A DNA stretch of 64,000 nt from Fluviibacter sp964498255. GTDB taxonomy: Bacteria > Pseudomonadota > Gammaproteobacteria > Burkholderiales > Rhodocyclaceae. The notes under the pieces were generated by a model, which was given only the letters and a program-made list of their open reading frames with translations, searched no databases and was not told where the DNA came from. The position numbers were made by a program, and so were the translations under genes. Each line of letters begins with the position of its first letter. The first letter of the stretch is position 1. The stretch spans positions 1-64,000 of the forward strand of contig CAZCGW010000007.1 in NCBI GenBank assembly GCA_964498255.1. The letters are read 5' to 3'. Below, one piece after another: positions 41,851 to 51,529 of the stretch.

Positions 41851-42407
41851 TACGTTTAACGTTTATCGCCACCCTCTTCTGCCTGACGCACCTTTCAGTC
41901 TGGGCCGTCGAATACAACAGCGTGGATACAGCTAAGTCCACCATCCGTTTTGTTCCTACCCTGATGGGCAGCAAGACTGAGGGAAGCTTCAAGAAATTCA
42001 ACGCACAGATTCATTTTGATCCGGAAAAACCTGCGCAAGCTCAAGCACGAGCCGAAATCCCGGTTCAAAGCTTTGATATCGGGATGGATGAAGCAACCGA
42101 AGAGGCTCTGGGACCCAACTGGTTCGATGCGAAAAAATTTCCTCAGGCAACTTTTGTAGCAACACAAGTGACCCCACTCAGCAAAGATCGCTTTGAGCTA
42201 TCGGGCAATCTCAGTATCAAAGGCCAAACAAAACCGGTGCGCTTTCCGGTAGCGCTCACCCGTGAATCAGCCACCGCTGCCCGCCTAGATGGAACGCTTG
42301 TAATTAAACGCCTGGACTTTGGCCTCGGCCAAGGCCAATGGTCTGGCACCGGCACCGTTGCCAATGATGTTAGTGTTCAAATCCGTCTTTCTCTCATGAG
42401 CAAGTAG
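41847..42407 (+). CDS. YceI family periplasmic protein (first copy)
   Basis: This 186-residue precursor has a signal peptide (MIRLTFIATLFCLTHLSVWA). YceI proteins are lipocalin-like barrels that bind isoprenoids or other lipids. Family text includes STIRFVPTLMGSKTEGSFKK, NWFDAKKFPQATF and LSIKGQTKPVRFPV. Overlap with the cytochrome b561 gene suggests shared redox or quinone-related work. A second, divergent yceI follows. Confidence 0.9.
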   Translation: MIRLTFIATLFCLTHLSVWAVEYNSVDTAKSTIRFVPTLMGSKTEGSFKKFNAQIHFDPEKPAQAQARAEIPVQSFDIGMDEATEEALGPNWFDAKKFPQATFVATQVTPLSKDRFELSGNLSIKGQTKPVRFPVALTRESATAARLDGTLVIKRLDFGLGQGQWSGTGTVANDVSVQIRLSLMSK

Positions 42408-42441
42408 CTTTACCCTCACCCCCCACCACAGGAGTATCACT

Positions 42442-43014
42442 ATGAAAAACACAGTTTTACTGAGCGCATTGCTGCTCTCTAGCCTAGCCACATCGGCGAT
42501 TGCAGCACCCACCAGCTACGCGATCGACCCGAGCCACACCTTCGCCAGCTTCGAATACACCCACCTGGGTTTCTCGAAGCAACGCAGCCGTTTCAACGAC
42601 ACTACGGGCACAATCACGCTGGACCAGAAGGCTAAAACCGGCACTGCCGACATCGCTATCAGCGTGACCTCGGTGGATACTGGCAGCAAGGCTTTTGATG
42701 GTCATCTGACGAGCAGCAACTGGTTCGATGCCGATGTGTATCCAACCATCAACTTCAAATCGAATCAGTTCAAGTTCAAGGGCGACAAACCGACCGAAGT
42801 AATCGGTGAACTAACAGTTCGCGGCATTACCAAGCCTGTCACCCTCAAGATCACCCATTTCCATTGCGCCATGCATCCGATGCGACAGCTGGAAGCTTGC
42901 GGTGCCAATGCTGTTACGCACATCAAGCGCAGTGAATTCGGTCTGGGCAAGTACGCGCCAAACGTTAGCGATGACGTCGAACTGAATATTGCCGTGGAAA
43001 CTGTTAAAGAATAA
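42442..43014 (+). CDS. YceI family periplasmic protein (second copy)
   Basis: This 190-residue precursor has a signal peptide (VLLSALLLSSLATSAIA). It is closer to E. coli YceI than the first copy: YAIDPSHTFASFEYTHLGFS, SSNWFDADVYPTINFKS and LTVRGITKPVTLKI. Two cysteines (HCAMHPM and LEACG) may form a disulfide. CAGGAG lies 8-9 bp before the start. A bidirectional terminator follows. Confidence 0.92.
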   Translation: MKNTVLLSALLLSSLATSAIAAPTSYAIDPSHTFASFEYTHLGFSKQRSRFNDTTGTITLDQKAKTGTADIAISVTSVDTGSKAFDGHLTSSNWFDADVYPTINFKSNQFKFKGDKPTEVIGELTVRGITKPVTLKITHFHCAMHPMRQLEACGANAVTHIKRSEFGLGKYAPNVSDDVELNIAVETVKE

Positions 43015-43028
43015 ACATCAGCACACAT

Positions 43029-43070
43029 AAAAAATGGCTGCCCCACGTTGCATCCGGGCAGCCATTTTTA
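43029..43070. terminator. bidirectional terminator between yceI and the SYLF gene
   Basis: AAAAATGGCTGCCC (43030-43043) and GGGCAGCCATTTTT (43056-43069) form a 14-bp stem with A/T tracts suited to termination on both strands. Confidence 0.92.
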
Positions 43071-43085
43071 TTGAACTGTCGCTGG

Positions 43086-43664
43086 TTACTTATTCAGGTC
43101 GCTATCCTGATAATACTTGGTGCCCTTAGCCGTAATTTCTGCCGCCAACCCATTGTCGGTTAACTGATACATCCAAACGCCTTCGCTCACATTGGCGGCA
43201 CCTTCATAAGCACCCCCATTGTTCTCGTACTTGGCGGCTGCGGTAGCCTGACCACCGAATTCCCAACCAGAGTTGATAAAGCTGTTCAATGCTTTCTCGG
43301 TTTCAAAGACAAAGATTGCACTAAATGACTTGATCCCCATGCCTAGCCCGGCCTGGACTTCGACCATTTTCATGAAGACGGGCTTGCCGTTGCCCTTACG
43401 CATCACCACGCCCGTGCCCGAGCCGCCCCCGGCGATAAAAATCTTCATGCCGAAGTTACTGAAGGTGGCGTATCCCACAGACTTTGCCACCAGCTCTCTG
43501 GCATGTGGCTCCAGACGATAGAGGCGCGACATGATTTGCTCGTTCTGTTTCAGGATGTCCGCACGTTGCTGGGCAACGCTCTTGGTGTCGAAGAGCGCAT
43601 AAGCAGGTGCCACCGGTACCGACAAGGTCAACGCACAGAGCAACAGGGTAAGGAAACGTTTCAT
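43086..43664 (-). CDS. secreted SYLF/YSC84-domain lipid-binding protein
   Basis: This 192-residue precursor has a signal peptide (LLLCALTLSVPVAPAYA). The SYLF/YSC84-like domain is seen in SVGYATFSNFGMKIFIAGGG, GTGVVMRKGNGKPVFMKMV, GLGMGIKSFSAIFVFETEKA and SGWEFGGQATAAAK. Such domains bind phospholipids. The bacterial role is not defined. It follows ychF on the same strand by 18 bp. Confidence 0.82.
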   Translation of the reverse strand: MKRFLTLLLCALTLSVPVAPAYALFDTKSVAQQRADILKQNEQIMSRLYRLEPHARELVAKSVGYATFSNFGMKIFIAGGGSGTGVVMRKGNGKPVFMKMVEVQAGLGMGIKSFSAIFVFETEKALNSFINSGWEFGGQATAAAKYENNGGAYEGAANVSEGVWMYQLTDNGLAAEITAKGTKYYQDSDLNK

Positions 43665-43682
43665 GAATCTTGCGCTTTCTGC

Positions 43683-44774
43683 TTAGACGTTGAACAGGAA
43701 GTTGAGCACATCTCCATCTTGCACAATGTATTCCTTGCCTTCCGCACGCATCTTGCCGGCTTCTTTAGCGCCCTGCTCGCCTTTGAAAGCGATGAAATCA
43801 TCAAATGCAATCGTCTGTGCCCGGATGAAGCCTTTTTCAAAGTCAGTGTGAATCACACCCGCGGCTTGAGGACCCGTATCGCCTTTGTGGATAGTCCAGG
43901 CACGCACTTCTTTCACACCCGCAGTGAAATAAGTCTGCAGCCCCAGCAAGTCGTAACCGGCACGAATCACGCGATTCAGGCCCGGCTCTTCCAGGCCCAG
44001 ATCGGCCAGGAACGCTTTCTTGTCTTCATCTTCCAGATCGGCGAGCTCCGCTTCCAGCTTGGCACACACCGCAACGACCGGCGCACTTTCCTTGGCCGCA
44101 AATTCACGCAGACGATCCAGGAAGGGATTGTTTTCAAACCCATCCTCAAGCACATTACCGACATACATGGCTGGCTTAATCGTGAGCAGGCACAGTGGCT
44201 TAAGCGCCAGCTTGTCTTCGTCAGACAACGCCATGGTTCTTGCCGGCTTGCCTTCATTCAAATGCGGCAGCAGCTTTTCCAGGATCGTTACCAGCTTTGC
44301 GGCATCTTTGTCCCCGGAACGGGCTTTCTTACTGTCACGCACCAGGGTACGTTCAACCACGGCCAGATCAGCCAGTGCCAACTCGGTCACAATGGTTTCA
44401 ATATCGGCAATCGGGTCAACACGACCGGAGACGTGCACCACGTTTTCATCATCAAAACAACGCACAACGTTTACGATGGCATCGGTTTCGCGAATATTGG
44501 CCAGAAACTGGTTACCTAGACCCTCGCCCTTGGAGGCACCAGCCACCAGACCCGCGATATCAACAAATTCCACAATCGCCGGCTGAACGCGCTGCGGCTT
44601 CACAATTTCCGACAATGCATCCAAACGGGGATCCGGCACCTCCACAATGCCGACATTCGGCTCGATCGTACAGAACGGATAGTTTTCCGCTGCAATACCC
44701 GCCTTGGTAAGGGCGTTAAACATGGTGGATTTGCCGACGTTAGGCAGGCCGACGATGCCGCATTTGAGACTCAT
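43683..44774 (-). CDS. ychF: redox-regulated ATPase YchF/OLA1
   Basis: This 363-residue Obg-family P-loop protein prefers ATP. Motifs: GLPNVGKSTMFNAL (G1), YPFCTIEPNVGIV, DIAGLVAGASKGEGLGNQFL (G3) and a C-terminal TGS domain ending DGDVLNFLFNV. It associates with ribosomes and stress responses. In many proteobacteria pth is adjacent, but here pth is several kb away. Confidence 0.95.
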   Translation of the reverse strand: MSLKCGIVGLPNVGKSTMFNALTKAGIAAENYPFCTIEPNVGIVEVPDPRLDALSEIVKPQRVQPAIVEFVDIAGLVAGASKGEGLGNQFLANIRETDAIVNVVRCFDDENVVHVSGRVDPIADIETIVTELALADLAVVERTLVRDSKKARSGDKDAAKLVTILEKLLPHLNEGKPARTMALSDEDKLALKPLCLLTIKPAMYVGNVLEDGFENNPFLDRLREFAAKESAPVVAVCAKLEAELADLEDEDKKAFLADLGLEEPGLNRVIRAGYDLLGLQTYFTAGVKEVRAWTIHKGDTGPQAAGVIHTDFEKGFIRAQTIAFDDFIAFKGEQGAKEAGKMRAEGKEYIVQDGDVLNFLFNV

Positions 44775-44827
44775 GGTGTTCCTTGAAGTGCTTTTTTAAA
44801 TATGGGCGCTATTCTAAAGCACCGCGT

Positions 44828-45112
44828 TCAGATCACGTGTGCGTATATTTCCTGACCATGCCAGTACATGCCGTTAATACGGGTGGCAATCTGTTGAATA
44901 TCGCCATCGCGCAACGCATCAAACTCCAAAACATAGGCTGGCAACGCCGTATCCAGATCGACCCGTTCGATTTTGCAAGGCGCTATCCGAGTGTATTTAA
45001 CGATCAGATCCCGTAAATCAACCTCGCCAGTATCTGCGCCGACCCCGGTGAGATAAAGGCGCTGACCAAAGTCTTTCATGTACTTTTCGATTTGCTTGTT
45101 GCGATGCGGCAT
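44828..45112 (-). CDS. hypothetical small protein with RRM-like pattern (94 aa)
   Basis: I do not firmly recognise this 94-residue protein. The order of predicted elements (strand LYLTGVG, helix LRDLIVKYT, strand KIERVDL, strand AYVLEF, helix DGDIQQIATRI, then NGMYWHGQEIYAHVI) fits an RNA-recognition-motif fold. The NGxxxxGxxI ending resembles RRM C termini. Aromatic RNP residues are only partly matched. It is upstream of ychF on the same strand, 53 bp away. No clear SD precedes the ATG, and a later ATG (residue 12) is possible. Confidence 0.6.
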   Translation of the reverse strand: MPHRNKQIEKYMKDFGQRLYLTGVGADTGEVDLRDLIVKYTRIAPCKIERVDLDTALPAYVLEFDALRDGDIQQIATRINGMYWHGQEIYAHVI

Positions 45113-45252
45113 TATGCCATTGTTCAGACACTATCTGTCTGAAATTTAAAGCAAAAAACGATTCCTCTATGGTAGAGTCCAAAACTTTCGTCAACAATTC
45201 CAGGTCGAGGCGTATCTACGCATCTGCCCGTATATTTTTTTGCTTTCAGATC

Positions 45253-46767
45253 ATGGCCAAACTCATTCCTGACGCACTGCTGTCCCGTATTCATCACGCC
45301 ACCGAAACGGTACGCAACTTTGACTGGGCCTCCCTGAAAAACATCAAAAAAGAAGACGTTATTGCTACCCTGAAGAATCCGTGCTGGCGCAAGCCAGCCG
45401 CCATTGTTTTCGGCTTATTGATTGCCATCCATGTGATCAAGAATGATGTCATCGCCCCCTACATGAAAGCGCACTTCGCATTGGGCGTTGACACCATCGA
45501 GGTTCAACCGATGACCGTGCCGCTGGAATCTCAACTGGTTGGACAGACGCGTAGCCCGCAATCTGTTTTGATCTACACACGTGTTTCGGGCTTCCTCGAA
45601 AAACAGGTCTACACAGAAGGCTCGTGGGTTAAAGCCGGCGACATCCTGTTCGAAATGGACAAACGCCCCTATGTGGCTCAACTCGACGCTGCAAAAGCTG
45701 CGCTGGTATCGCAAGAAGCCTCTTTGCGCACAGCCACGCTGACCTTGAACCGTATAAAACCGCTGGCCGCTGCCAAAGCACTTTCGCAACAAGATCTAGA
45801 CACGGCAACAGGCAATTTCCTGCGTGCACAAGCCGGCGTTGACCAAGCACGCGCCAACGTCGAAACAGCCCAGCTCAATCTCGAATACTGCACCATCCGC
45901 TCGCCAATTTCTGGCCTGGCCTCTGTGCGCAAGCAGGCATTAGGCACCTATCTGCAGGTTGGCAGCCCGAACTCCGAACTAACGGTCGTTAACCAGATGG
46001 ATCCAATGTGGGTTTACTTCTCGGTTTCCGAAGACCAAATGCTCAATGTGGATCGACTTCTGCAGCAGCAACAGCTAGCGGCCAGCAACCTCACCGATCT
46101 GGACGTTACCATCACCATGTCAGACGGCACGCTGTATCCATACATCGGGAAGATCGGTTTTGCCGATGTGCTTTATAACGTCGACACCGGCACGCGTCTG
46201 ATGCGTGCCGTCTTCCCTAACCCGAGCAGTGCGCTACAGCAGGGCCAATTTGTCACTGCAACGATTGTTGGACTGGTTCAGCAGAATGTCTATCTGGTTC
46301 CCCAATCCGCTGTGCAGCAAAGCAGCCAGGGTGCTTACGTTTGGGTAGTCGACCAAGAAAATCGCGTCCATTCACGCACCGTGAACCCCGGCTACTGGAA
46401 CGGCCCCAATTGGGTCATCAACGATGGCTTGAATCCCGGAGATCGCGTGGTTGTCACCAATGTCTTGCGCATGTCACCTAACCAGCTGGTGAAACCAACA
46501 TCGGTCAAGACGCCCGAAGCACAAGCCGTCAAGCTACCAACGCCACCAGCAGAAACCCAAAAGCCGAATCCGTATGGTGCTGGTGCCCAGGTTAAATCAG
46601 AGGTCAATCAGGCACAGGATCCTAAACAGCAGCCGATGCCGGTGGCGCCGCCCCCCGCTCCCAAGTTGGTTGCGCCGAAGGAGGTGCCGCTGGCCCCGGG
46701 CGTCCCTAATGCCCCGTCCCCCGTTCCGAACAGCCTGCAGGCGCCGACAACGCGCACGGCCCAGTAA
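45253..46767 (+). CDS. RND efflux membrane-fusion (periplasmic adaptor) protein
   Basis: This 504-residue adaptor joins the RND pump to the outer-membrane channel. A single N-terminal hydrophobic segment (about residues 44-60) anchors it. The lipoyl halves (SVLIYTRVSGFLEKQVYTEG and IRSPISGLASVRKQALGTY) flank a helical hairpin (VAQLDAAKAALVSQEASLRT), followed by beta-barrel and membrane-proximal domains. The Pro/Ala/Gln-rich tail (after about residue 420) is longer than in AcrA. ATG at 45253 (MAKLIPDAL) is chosen, but the SD is weak and an upstream ATG at 45169 is possible. It is first in a three-gene operon with no adjacent regulator. Confidence 0.9.
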   Translation: MAKLIPDALLSRIHHATETVRNFDWASLKNIKKEDVIATLKNPCWRKPAAIVFGLLIAIHVIKNDVIAPYMKAHFALGVDTIEVQPMTVPLESQLVGQTRSPQSVLIYTRVSGFLEKQVYTEGSWVKAGDILFEMDKRPYVAQLDAAKAALVSQEASLRTATLTLNRIKPLAAAKALSQQDLDTATGNFLRAQAGVDQARANVETAQLNLEYCTIRSPISGLASVRKQALGTYLQVGSPNSELTVVNQMDPMWVYFSVSEDQMLNVDRLLQQQQLAASNLTDLDVTITMSDGTLYPYIGKIGFADVLYNVDTGTRLMRAVFPNPSSALQQGQFVTATIVGLVQQNVYLVPQSAVQQSSQGAYVWVVDQENRVHSRTVNPGYWNGPNWVINDGLNPGDRVVVTNVLRMSPNQLVKPTSVKTPEAQAVKLPTPPAETQKPNPYGAGAQVKSEVNQAQDPKQQPMPVAPPPAPKLVAPKEVPLAPGVPNAPSPVPNSLQAPTTRTAQ

Positions 46768-46787
46768 CCGGACGGGGCTGATCAATC

Positions 46788-49700
46788 ATGTTCTCGAAGT
46801 TCTTTATCGACCGCCCGATTTTTTCGGCCGTCATCTCCATCATCATCACAATCGCTGGTCTGGTGGCAATGCTGTCGCTACCCATTGCCCAGTACCCCAA
46901 CATCACGCCGCCACAGATCCAGGTATCAACCACCTACCCCGGCGCCAACGCAGAAACAGTCTCGCAAAACGTTGCTTCACCGATCGAGCTACAGGTGAAC
47001 GGTGCAGACGGCATGCTCTACATGTATTCGACGAATACGGCCGGCAACATGACGCTGAGCATCTTCTTCGACATCAACAAAAATCCAGCGCTGGCGCAAA
47101 CCGACGTGCTCAACCGCGTCAATACGGCATTGCCACAGCTGCCGCAATCGGTTCGCAACCAGGGCGTGAATATCCAGCAGAAGAGCCAGTCCATCATGAT
47201 GGTGGTGGCGGTGAAGGATCCGGACAACAAATACGACCTGACCGAGTTGAGTACGTTTGCCAACATCATCGTGCTTAATGAAGTTCAACGAATTCCTGGC
47301 GCCAGCATGGCAACGGTTGGTGGCAACCCCAACTATGCCATGCGTATCTGGCTGGACCCGACCAAGCTCACGCTCTACAAGCTGACGACCAACGATATTG
47401 CCAATGCCATACGTGCCCAGAACCAGCAGTATGCTGTCGGCCAGCTCGGCCAGCTGCCATCGAAGGGCAATGTCATCCAGAACTTCTCGGTCACCACCAA
47501 CGGCATGTTGCAAACGCCTGAAGAGTTCAACAACATCATCGTCAAGGCCGGCAAACCTTCTGTGACGCCTGGCTCGGAAGGCGCCATCGTGCGACTGCGC
47601 GATGTCGGGCGCGCCGAACTGGGCTCACAAACCTACAACTTTGACGTTAAAACCAACCAGAAAAATGCCGCGCTACTGCTGATCTATTTCCAGCCGGGTT
47701 ACAACGCGCTGAACGTGGCAGAAGCCGTCAAGGCAAAACTGGAAGAGCTCAAGCCCAGTTTCCCGCCTGGTGTTACCTACGAGATTACGCTGGATGCAAC
47801 CGAGTTCATCAACGCATCGATCGAGGAAGTGATCCATACCTTCTTCGAAGCAATGCTTCTGGTGGTACTGGTCGTCTTCATGTTTCTGCAGAAACCCAAA
47901 GCTACCCTGATTCCGCTGGTCGCCGTACCGGTATCCATCATCGGCACCTTTATCGGCATGAGCCTGTTCGGTTTCTCGATCAATATGCTCACGATGTTTG
48001 GTCTGGTACTGGCCATCGGCCTAGTAGTAGATGACGCCATCGTAGTGATCGAAAACGTCGAGCGGATCATGGAAGAAAACCCCGAGCTGCAGCCTCGTGA
48101 AGCTGCCGCGGTCGCCATGGCTGAAGTGACAGGCCCGATTGTCGCCACCACGCTGGTGATGGCTGCGGTGTTTGTGCCGGTGGCATTCCTTTCCGGCATT
48201 ACCGGCCAGCTATACCGTCAATTCGCGCTAACGCTGTCAGTTTCCGTGACGCTGTCCGCCATTGTGGCACTGACGCTCTCCCCCGCCCTGGCAGCCATTC
48301 TGATTCGCCCCAAGGGTGAGGATGATGACGTGGCGAAACCCCGCTTCTTTGTCGGTTTCGAAAATCTGTTCAACAAGATCCGTGACCACTACATGATGGC
48401 CGTCAAATGGACGATGACGCATCGCAAGCCTTCTTTCATGATTTTCGGTGGCGTCATCATCGGCCTGCTGGTGCTTTTCCGCGTAGTGCCCGGCTCTTTT
48501 GTGCCTGAAGAGGATCAGGGCTATCTGTTTGGTGCCGTCGTCATGCCCAAAGCAGCCAGCCTGCAACGGACTGCAACGTTCTCGGAAACTGGCGCCAACT
48601 GGTTCCAGGAGCAACCCGGCGTGGGCTATGCTACCAGTTACGCGGGGTACAGCATTATCGATTCGCAGGTGCTGCCCAGCGCCAGTACGCTCTTTATCGG
48701 TCTGAAACCCTTTGACGAACGAACCGACAAAGCCTCGTCGGCTTTCACGTTGATCGAAAATGGTCGGAAGCACTTCGCCACCCAGAACGATGGCATTGTC
48801 ATTCCGGTGAACCCGCCATCTATTCCGGGTCTGGGCACCACCGGCGGATTCCAGATGTGGCTGGAACAAACGGGCAATGGTTCTATGGACGAACTGGAAG
48901 AGCAGACCATGCGTTTCATGGCGGCGGCCAAGAAGCGTCCAGAGCTAACAGCCCTCAATACGACCTTCAGTACGAATGCCCGAGAGATGTTTGTGAACGT
49001 GGATCGCGGCAAGGCCGAACTGCTGGACGTGGCTGTCAATGACGTCTATGACACGTTGCAAACAATGATCGGCTCGCAGTACGTGAACCAGTTCGCCTAT
49101 CAGAACCGCCTATGGCAGGTGATTTTGCAGGCAGATGCCGATTACCGCCAGGATCCATCAGCTTTTGACACGATGTATGTCCGCTCACGGACAGGATCAA
49201 TGGTGCCACTGCGCGCGCTGATCAGCTATCGCTATGAGGCCAGCCCGGATATTGTGACCCGGTTCAACGCCTACCCTGCCGTGCAGATTACCGGTAACAA
49301 CGCGGCCGGTTATAGCTCGGGCCAGGCCATCAAGGCGATGCAGCAGATTGCCGACGAGGTGCTGCCATCGGGTTACAAAATCGCCTGGTCGGGCGAAGCC
49401 TATGAACAGCTCAAATCCGGCAGCACGGCTGTCTTTGTATTTGCCTTCGCGTTGGTCATGGTCTTCCTGATTCTGGCCGCCTTGTACGAGAAGTGGTCAC
49501 TACCATTCAGCGTGATGTTTGCCGTGCCTTTTGCGCTCTGTGGCGCATTGCTCGCGGTGATGCTGCGCGGTCTGGAAAATGATGTCTACTTCCAGATAGG
49601 CCTCGTCACACTGATTGCCCTGGCCGCGAAGAACGCCATTCTGATCGTGGAATTTGCCGTGGCCAACGTGGAAGAAAAGGGCATGTCAATCGTTGATGCA

Positions 49701-49991
49701 GCTTTGCATGCGGCCGAAGTGCGCTTCCGCCCCATCATGATGACTTCCCTGGCCTTTATTCTGGGTTGCGTCCCCCTTGCTACCGCCGTTGGTGCATCGG
49801 CCAATAGCCGTCACTCCATCGGCACCGGCATCATCGGTGGCATGATCGGCGCTACCATGATCGCCATCATTTTTGTGCCACTGTTTTTTGTGGTCTTTGA
49901 AGAGATGAGCGAAAAGAAGAAACAGATGGTCGCCAACACGCCGGGCACGCCCGGCCCGCACAATCTGAACGCCGAGGAGAAGGCAAAATGA
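46788..49991 (+). CDS. RND multidrug efflux transporter (HAE1 family)
   Basis: This 1067-residue inner-membrane pump of AcrB/MexB type exports drugs using protons. MFSKFFIDRPIFSAVISI is the classic start, and LPIAQYPNITPPQIQVS follows. The proton-relay Asp pair lies in GLVLAIGLVVDDAIVVIENV. Twelve transmembrane segments and two large periplasmic loops fit the length. Substrates cannot be read from sequence. Its end overlaps the outer-membrane channel gene by 4 bp (ATGA). Confidence 0.95.
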   Translation: MFSKFFIDRPIFSAVISIIITIAGLVAMLSLPIAQYPNITPPQIQVSTTYPGANAETVSQNVASPIELQVNGADGMLYMYSTNTAGNMTLSIFFDINKNPALAQTDVLNRVNTALPQLPQSVRNQGVNIQQKSQSIMMVVAVKDPDNKYDLTELSTFANIIVLNEVQRIPGASMATVGGNPNYAMRIWLDPTKLTLYKLTTNDIANAIRAQNQQYAVGQLGQLPSKGNVIQNFSVTTNGMLQTPEEFNNIIVKAGKPSVTPGSEGAIVRLRDVGRAELGSQTYNFDVKTNQKNAALLLIYFQPGYNALNVAEAVKAKLEELKPSFPPGVTYEITLDATEFINASIEEVIHTFFEAMLLVVLVVFMFLQKPKATLIPLVAVPVSIIGTFIGMSLFGFSINMLTMFGLVLAIGLVVDDAIVVIENVERIMEENPELQPREAAAVAMAEVTGPIVATTLVMAAVFVPVAFLSGITGQLYRQFALTLSVSVTLSAIVALTLSPALAAILIRPKGEDDDVAKPRFFVGFENLFNKIRDHYMMAVKWTMTHRKPSFMIFGGVIIGLLVLFRVVPGSFVPEEDQGYLFGAVVMPKAASLQRTATFSETGANWFQEQPGVGYATSYAGYSIIDSQVLPSASTLFIGLKPFDERTDKASSAFTLIENGRKHFATQNDGIVIPVNPPSIPGLGTTGGFQMWLEQTGNGSMDELEEQTMRFMAAAKKRPELTALNTTFSTNAREMFVNVDRGKAELLDVAVNDVYDTLQTMIGSQYVNQFAYQNRLWQVILQADADYRQDPSAFDTMYVRSRTGSMVPLRALISYRYEASPDIVTRFNAYPAVQITGNNAAGYSSGQAIKAMQQIADEVLPSGYKIAWSGEAYEQLKSGSTAVFVFAFALVMVFLILAALYEKWSLPFSVMFAVPFALCGALLAVMLRGLENDVYFQIGLVTLIALAAKNAILIVEFAVANVEEKGMSIVDAALHAAEVRFRPIMMTSLAFILGCVPLATAVGASANSRHSIGTGIIGGMIGATMIAIIFVPLFFVVFEEMSEKKKQMVANTPGTPGPHNLNAEEKAK

Positions 49992-51508
49992 TTCGCGCAC
50001 ATCAACCTCGCCTACTCTGGGTACTGACTTGCACAGCACTGCTTTCTGCGTGTGCTGTTGGCCCCGATTACGAACGTCCGGATGTCAATGCCCCTGAACA
50101 ATTTCGTTCAGCAGCTACGGCTGAAACACCGGCTAAAGATCTAAACACCGCCGCCCTGTCGAATGACTCCTGGTGGGAAGGTTTTAATGACCCTATTCTC
50201 AACGAATTGGTAGAAGCAGGCCTACAGAACAATCGTGATTTGCAATCGGCCATTGCCCGTGTTCGCAAAGCCCGTGGCCAGCTGATTACAACCCGCGGCA
50301 AATTTTTCCCTCAGGTCGAATACTATGGCGCCGGTGAACGCGGTAAGTTCATGGGTCTGGATCAAACAGTAGTCACTAGCACGCCTGGCAGCCTGACGAC
50401 CATTGGCACCATGGCGCTACCTGCGTCATGGCAGCTGGATGTATTTGGCGGCCTACGTCGCCAATACGAAGCAGCTAACGCCCAACAGGCTGCCGCCATT
50501 GCAGCACGCCAGGCTATTGCATTAAGTGTTGCCGGGGAAGTTGTTAATATCTACGTGACCTTGCGTTCACTCGACCAGCAGTTAGCGGTTGCAAAACAGA
50601 CTCTGGAAAACTACAAGACCACGATGCGCATCTTTGATCTGCGCTTCCGTTACGGCACTGCCAACATGGTGCAGGTATCGCAGATCCAGTCGCAGGTCGA
50701 TGCTGCAGAAGCCGCTATTCCGCCACTGGTTCAAGCCATCGGTCAGCAGGAAAACAATCTTAATTTCTTTCTGGGTCGAAACCCGGGCACTATTCCTCGC
50801 GGCAAACCCATCGATCAACTGGTATTGCCGACTCCGCCTGCAGGCCTGCCGTCTGAACTGCTGGCGCGACGACCGGACGTACGCATTGCCGAGCAACAGT
50901 TAATAGCTTCCAATGCCCAGATCGGGGCCGTAAAAGCCCAGTTTTTTCCCAATATCTCTCTCACCGCAACGCTTGGCACCTCAGCCACTGCACTGGGTTC
51001 GCTGTTTGGCGGCGGCACCAGCATCTGGGATGCTGGTCTGATCGTGATGGGCCCGCTGTTCAAGGGGGGAGAAATCTACGGTCAATATGTTGGCGCAAAA
51101 GCCGAACAACAGGCTGTGATGTCGCAATATCTTAAATCGGTAGAAGCCGCTTTTCGTGATACGGACAGCGCACTGATCGCCACGACAGAAACTCGCAAAC
51201 TAGTTGCTGCGCGCCAACAACAAGTCGGCACACTTAAAACCTACGCTAATCTGTCGAGCATGCAGTTCAACTACGGTTACACCGATTATCTGACCGTGCT
51301 TAATGCCGAAGACAGCCTGTTCAAAGCACAACTAGATCTGGCTCGGAGCCAATCCGATCGTGCAATATCTCAGGTGGCACTCTATATGGCGTTAGGCGGC
51401 GGCTGGGAAGCTGCTGATCAGAAGACAATGGCCGCAAACAAAGCGATCGCCGATGGCGATGACCCAAAAAACCCAGTGAATCAGCAGGGCATCTGGCCGT
51501 TTAAGTAA
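49988..51508 (+). CDS. RND efflux outer-membrane channel lipoprotein (OprM/NodT family)
   Basis: This 506-residue outer-membrane factor has a lipoprotein signal ending in LLSACAVGPDYERP. The repeated helical-barrel halves begin NELVEAGLQNNRDLQSAIAR and in the second half RPDVRIAEQQLIASNAQIGAVKAQ, as in OprM/TtgC. It completes the tripartite pump. The C-terminal tail is rich in Asp/Lys. A perfect palindrome overlaps its stop codon. Confidence 0.94.
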   Translation: MIRAHQPRLLWVLTCTALLSACAVGPDYERPDVNAPEQFRSAATAETPAKDLNTAALSNDSWWEGFNDPILNELVEAGLQNNRDLQSAIARVRKARGQLITTRGKFFPQVEYYGAGERGKFMGLDQTVVTSTPGSLTTIGTMALPASWQLDVFGGLRRQYEAANAQQAAAIAARQAIALSVAGEVVNIYVTLRSLDQQLAVAKQTLENYKTTMRIFDLRFRYGTANMVQVSQIQSQVDAAEAAIPPLVQAIGQQENNLNFFLGRNPGTIPRGKPIDQLVLPTPPAGLPSELLARRPDVRIAEQQLIASNAQIGAVKAQFFPNISLTATLGTSATALGSLFGGGTSIWDAGLIVMGPLFKGGEIYGQYVGAKAEQQAVMSQYLKSVEAAFRDTDSALIATTETRKLVAARQQQVGTLKTYANLSSMQFNYGYTDYLTVLNAEDSLFKAQLDLARSQSDRAISQVALYMALGGGWEAADQKTMAANKAIADGDDPKNPVNQQGIWPFK

Positions 51509-51514
51509 ACGGCC
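51495..51514. terminator. palindrome at the end of the efflux operon
   Basis: GGCCGTTTA-AG-TAAACGGCC is a perfect 9-bp inverted repeat containing the channel gene's stop codon, between it and convergent pth. No T-run follows on either strand, so it is at best a weak terminator. Confidence 0.4.
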
Positions 51515-51529
51515 GAATAGACAGAAGTA

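Noticed and set aside
43503..44519. 338-codon open frame antisense to ychF
   Set aside because: Same reasoning: opposite a well-supported gene, with no family features and no credible start site.
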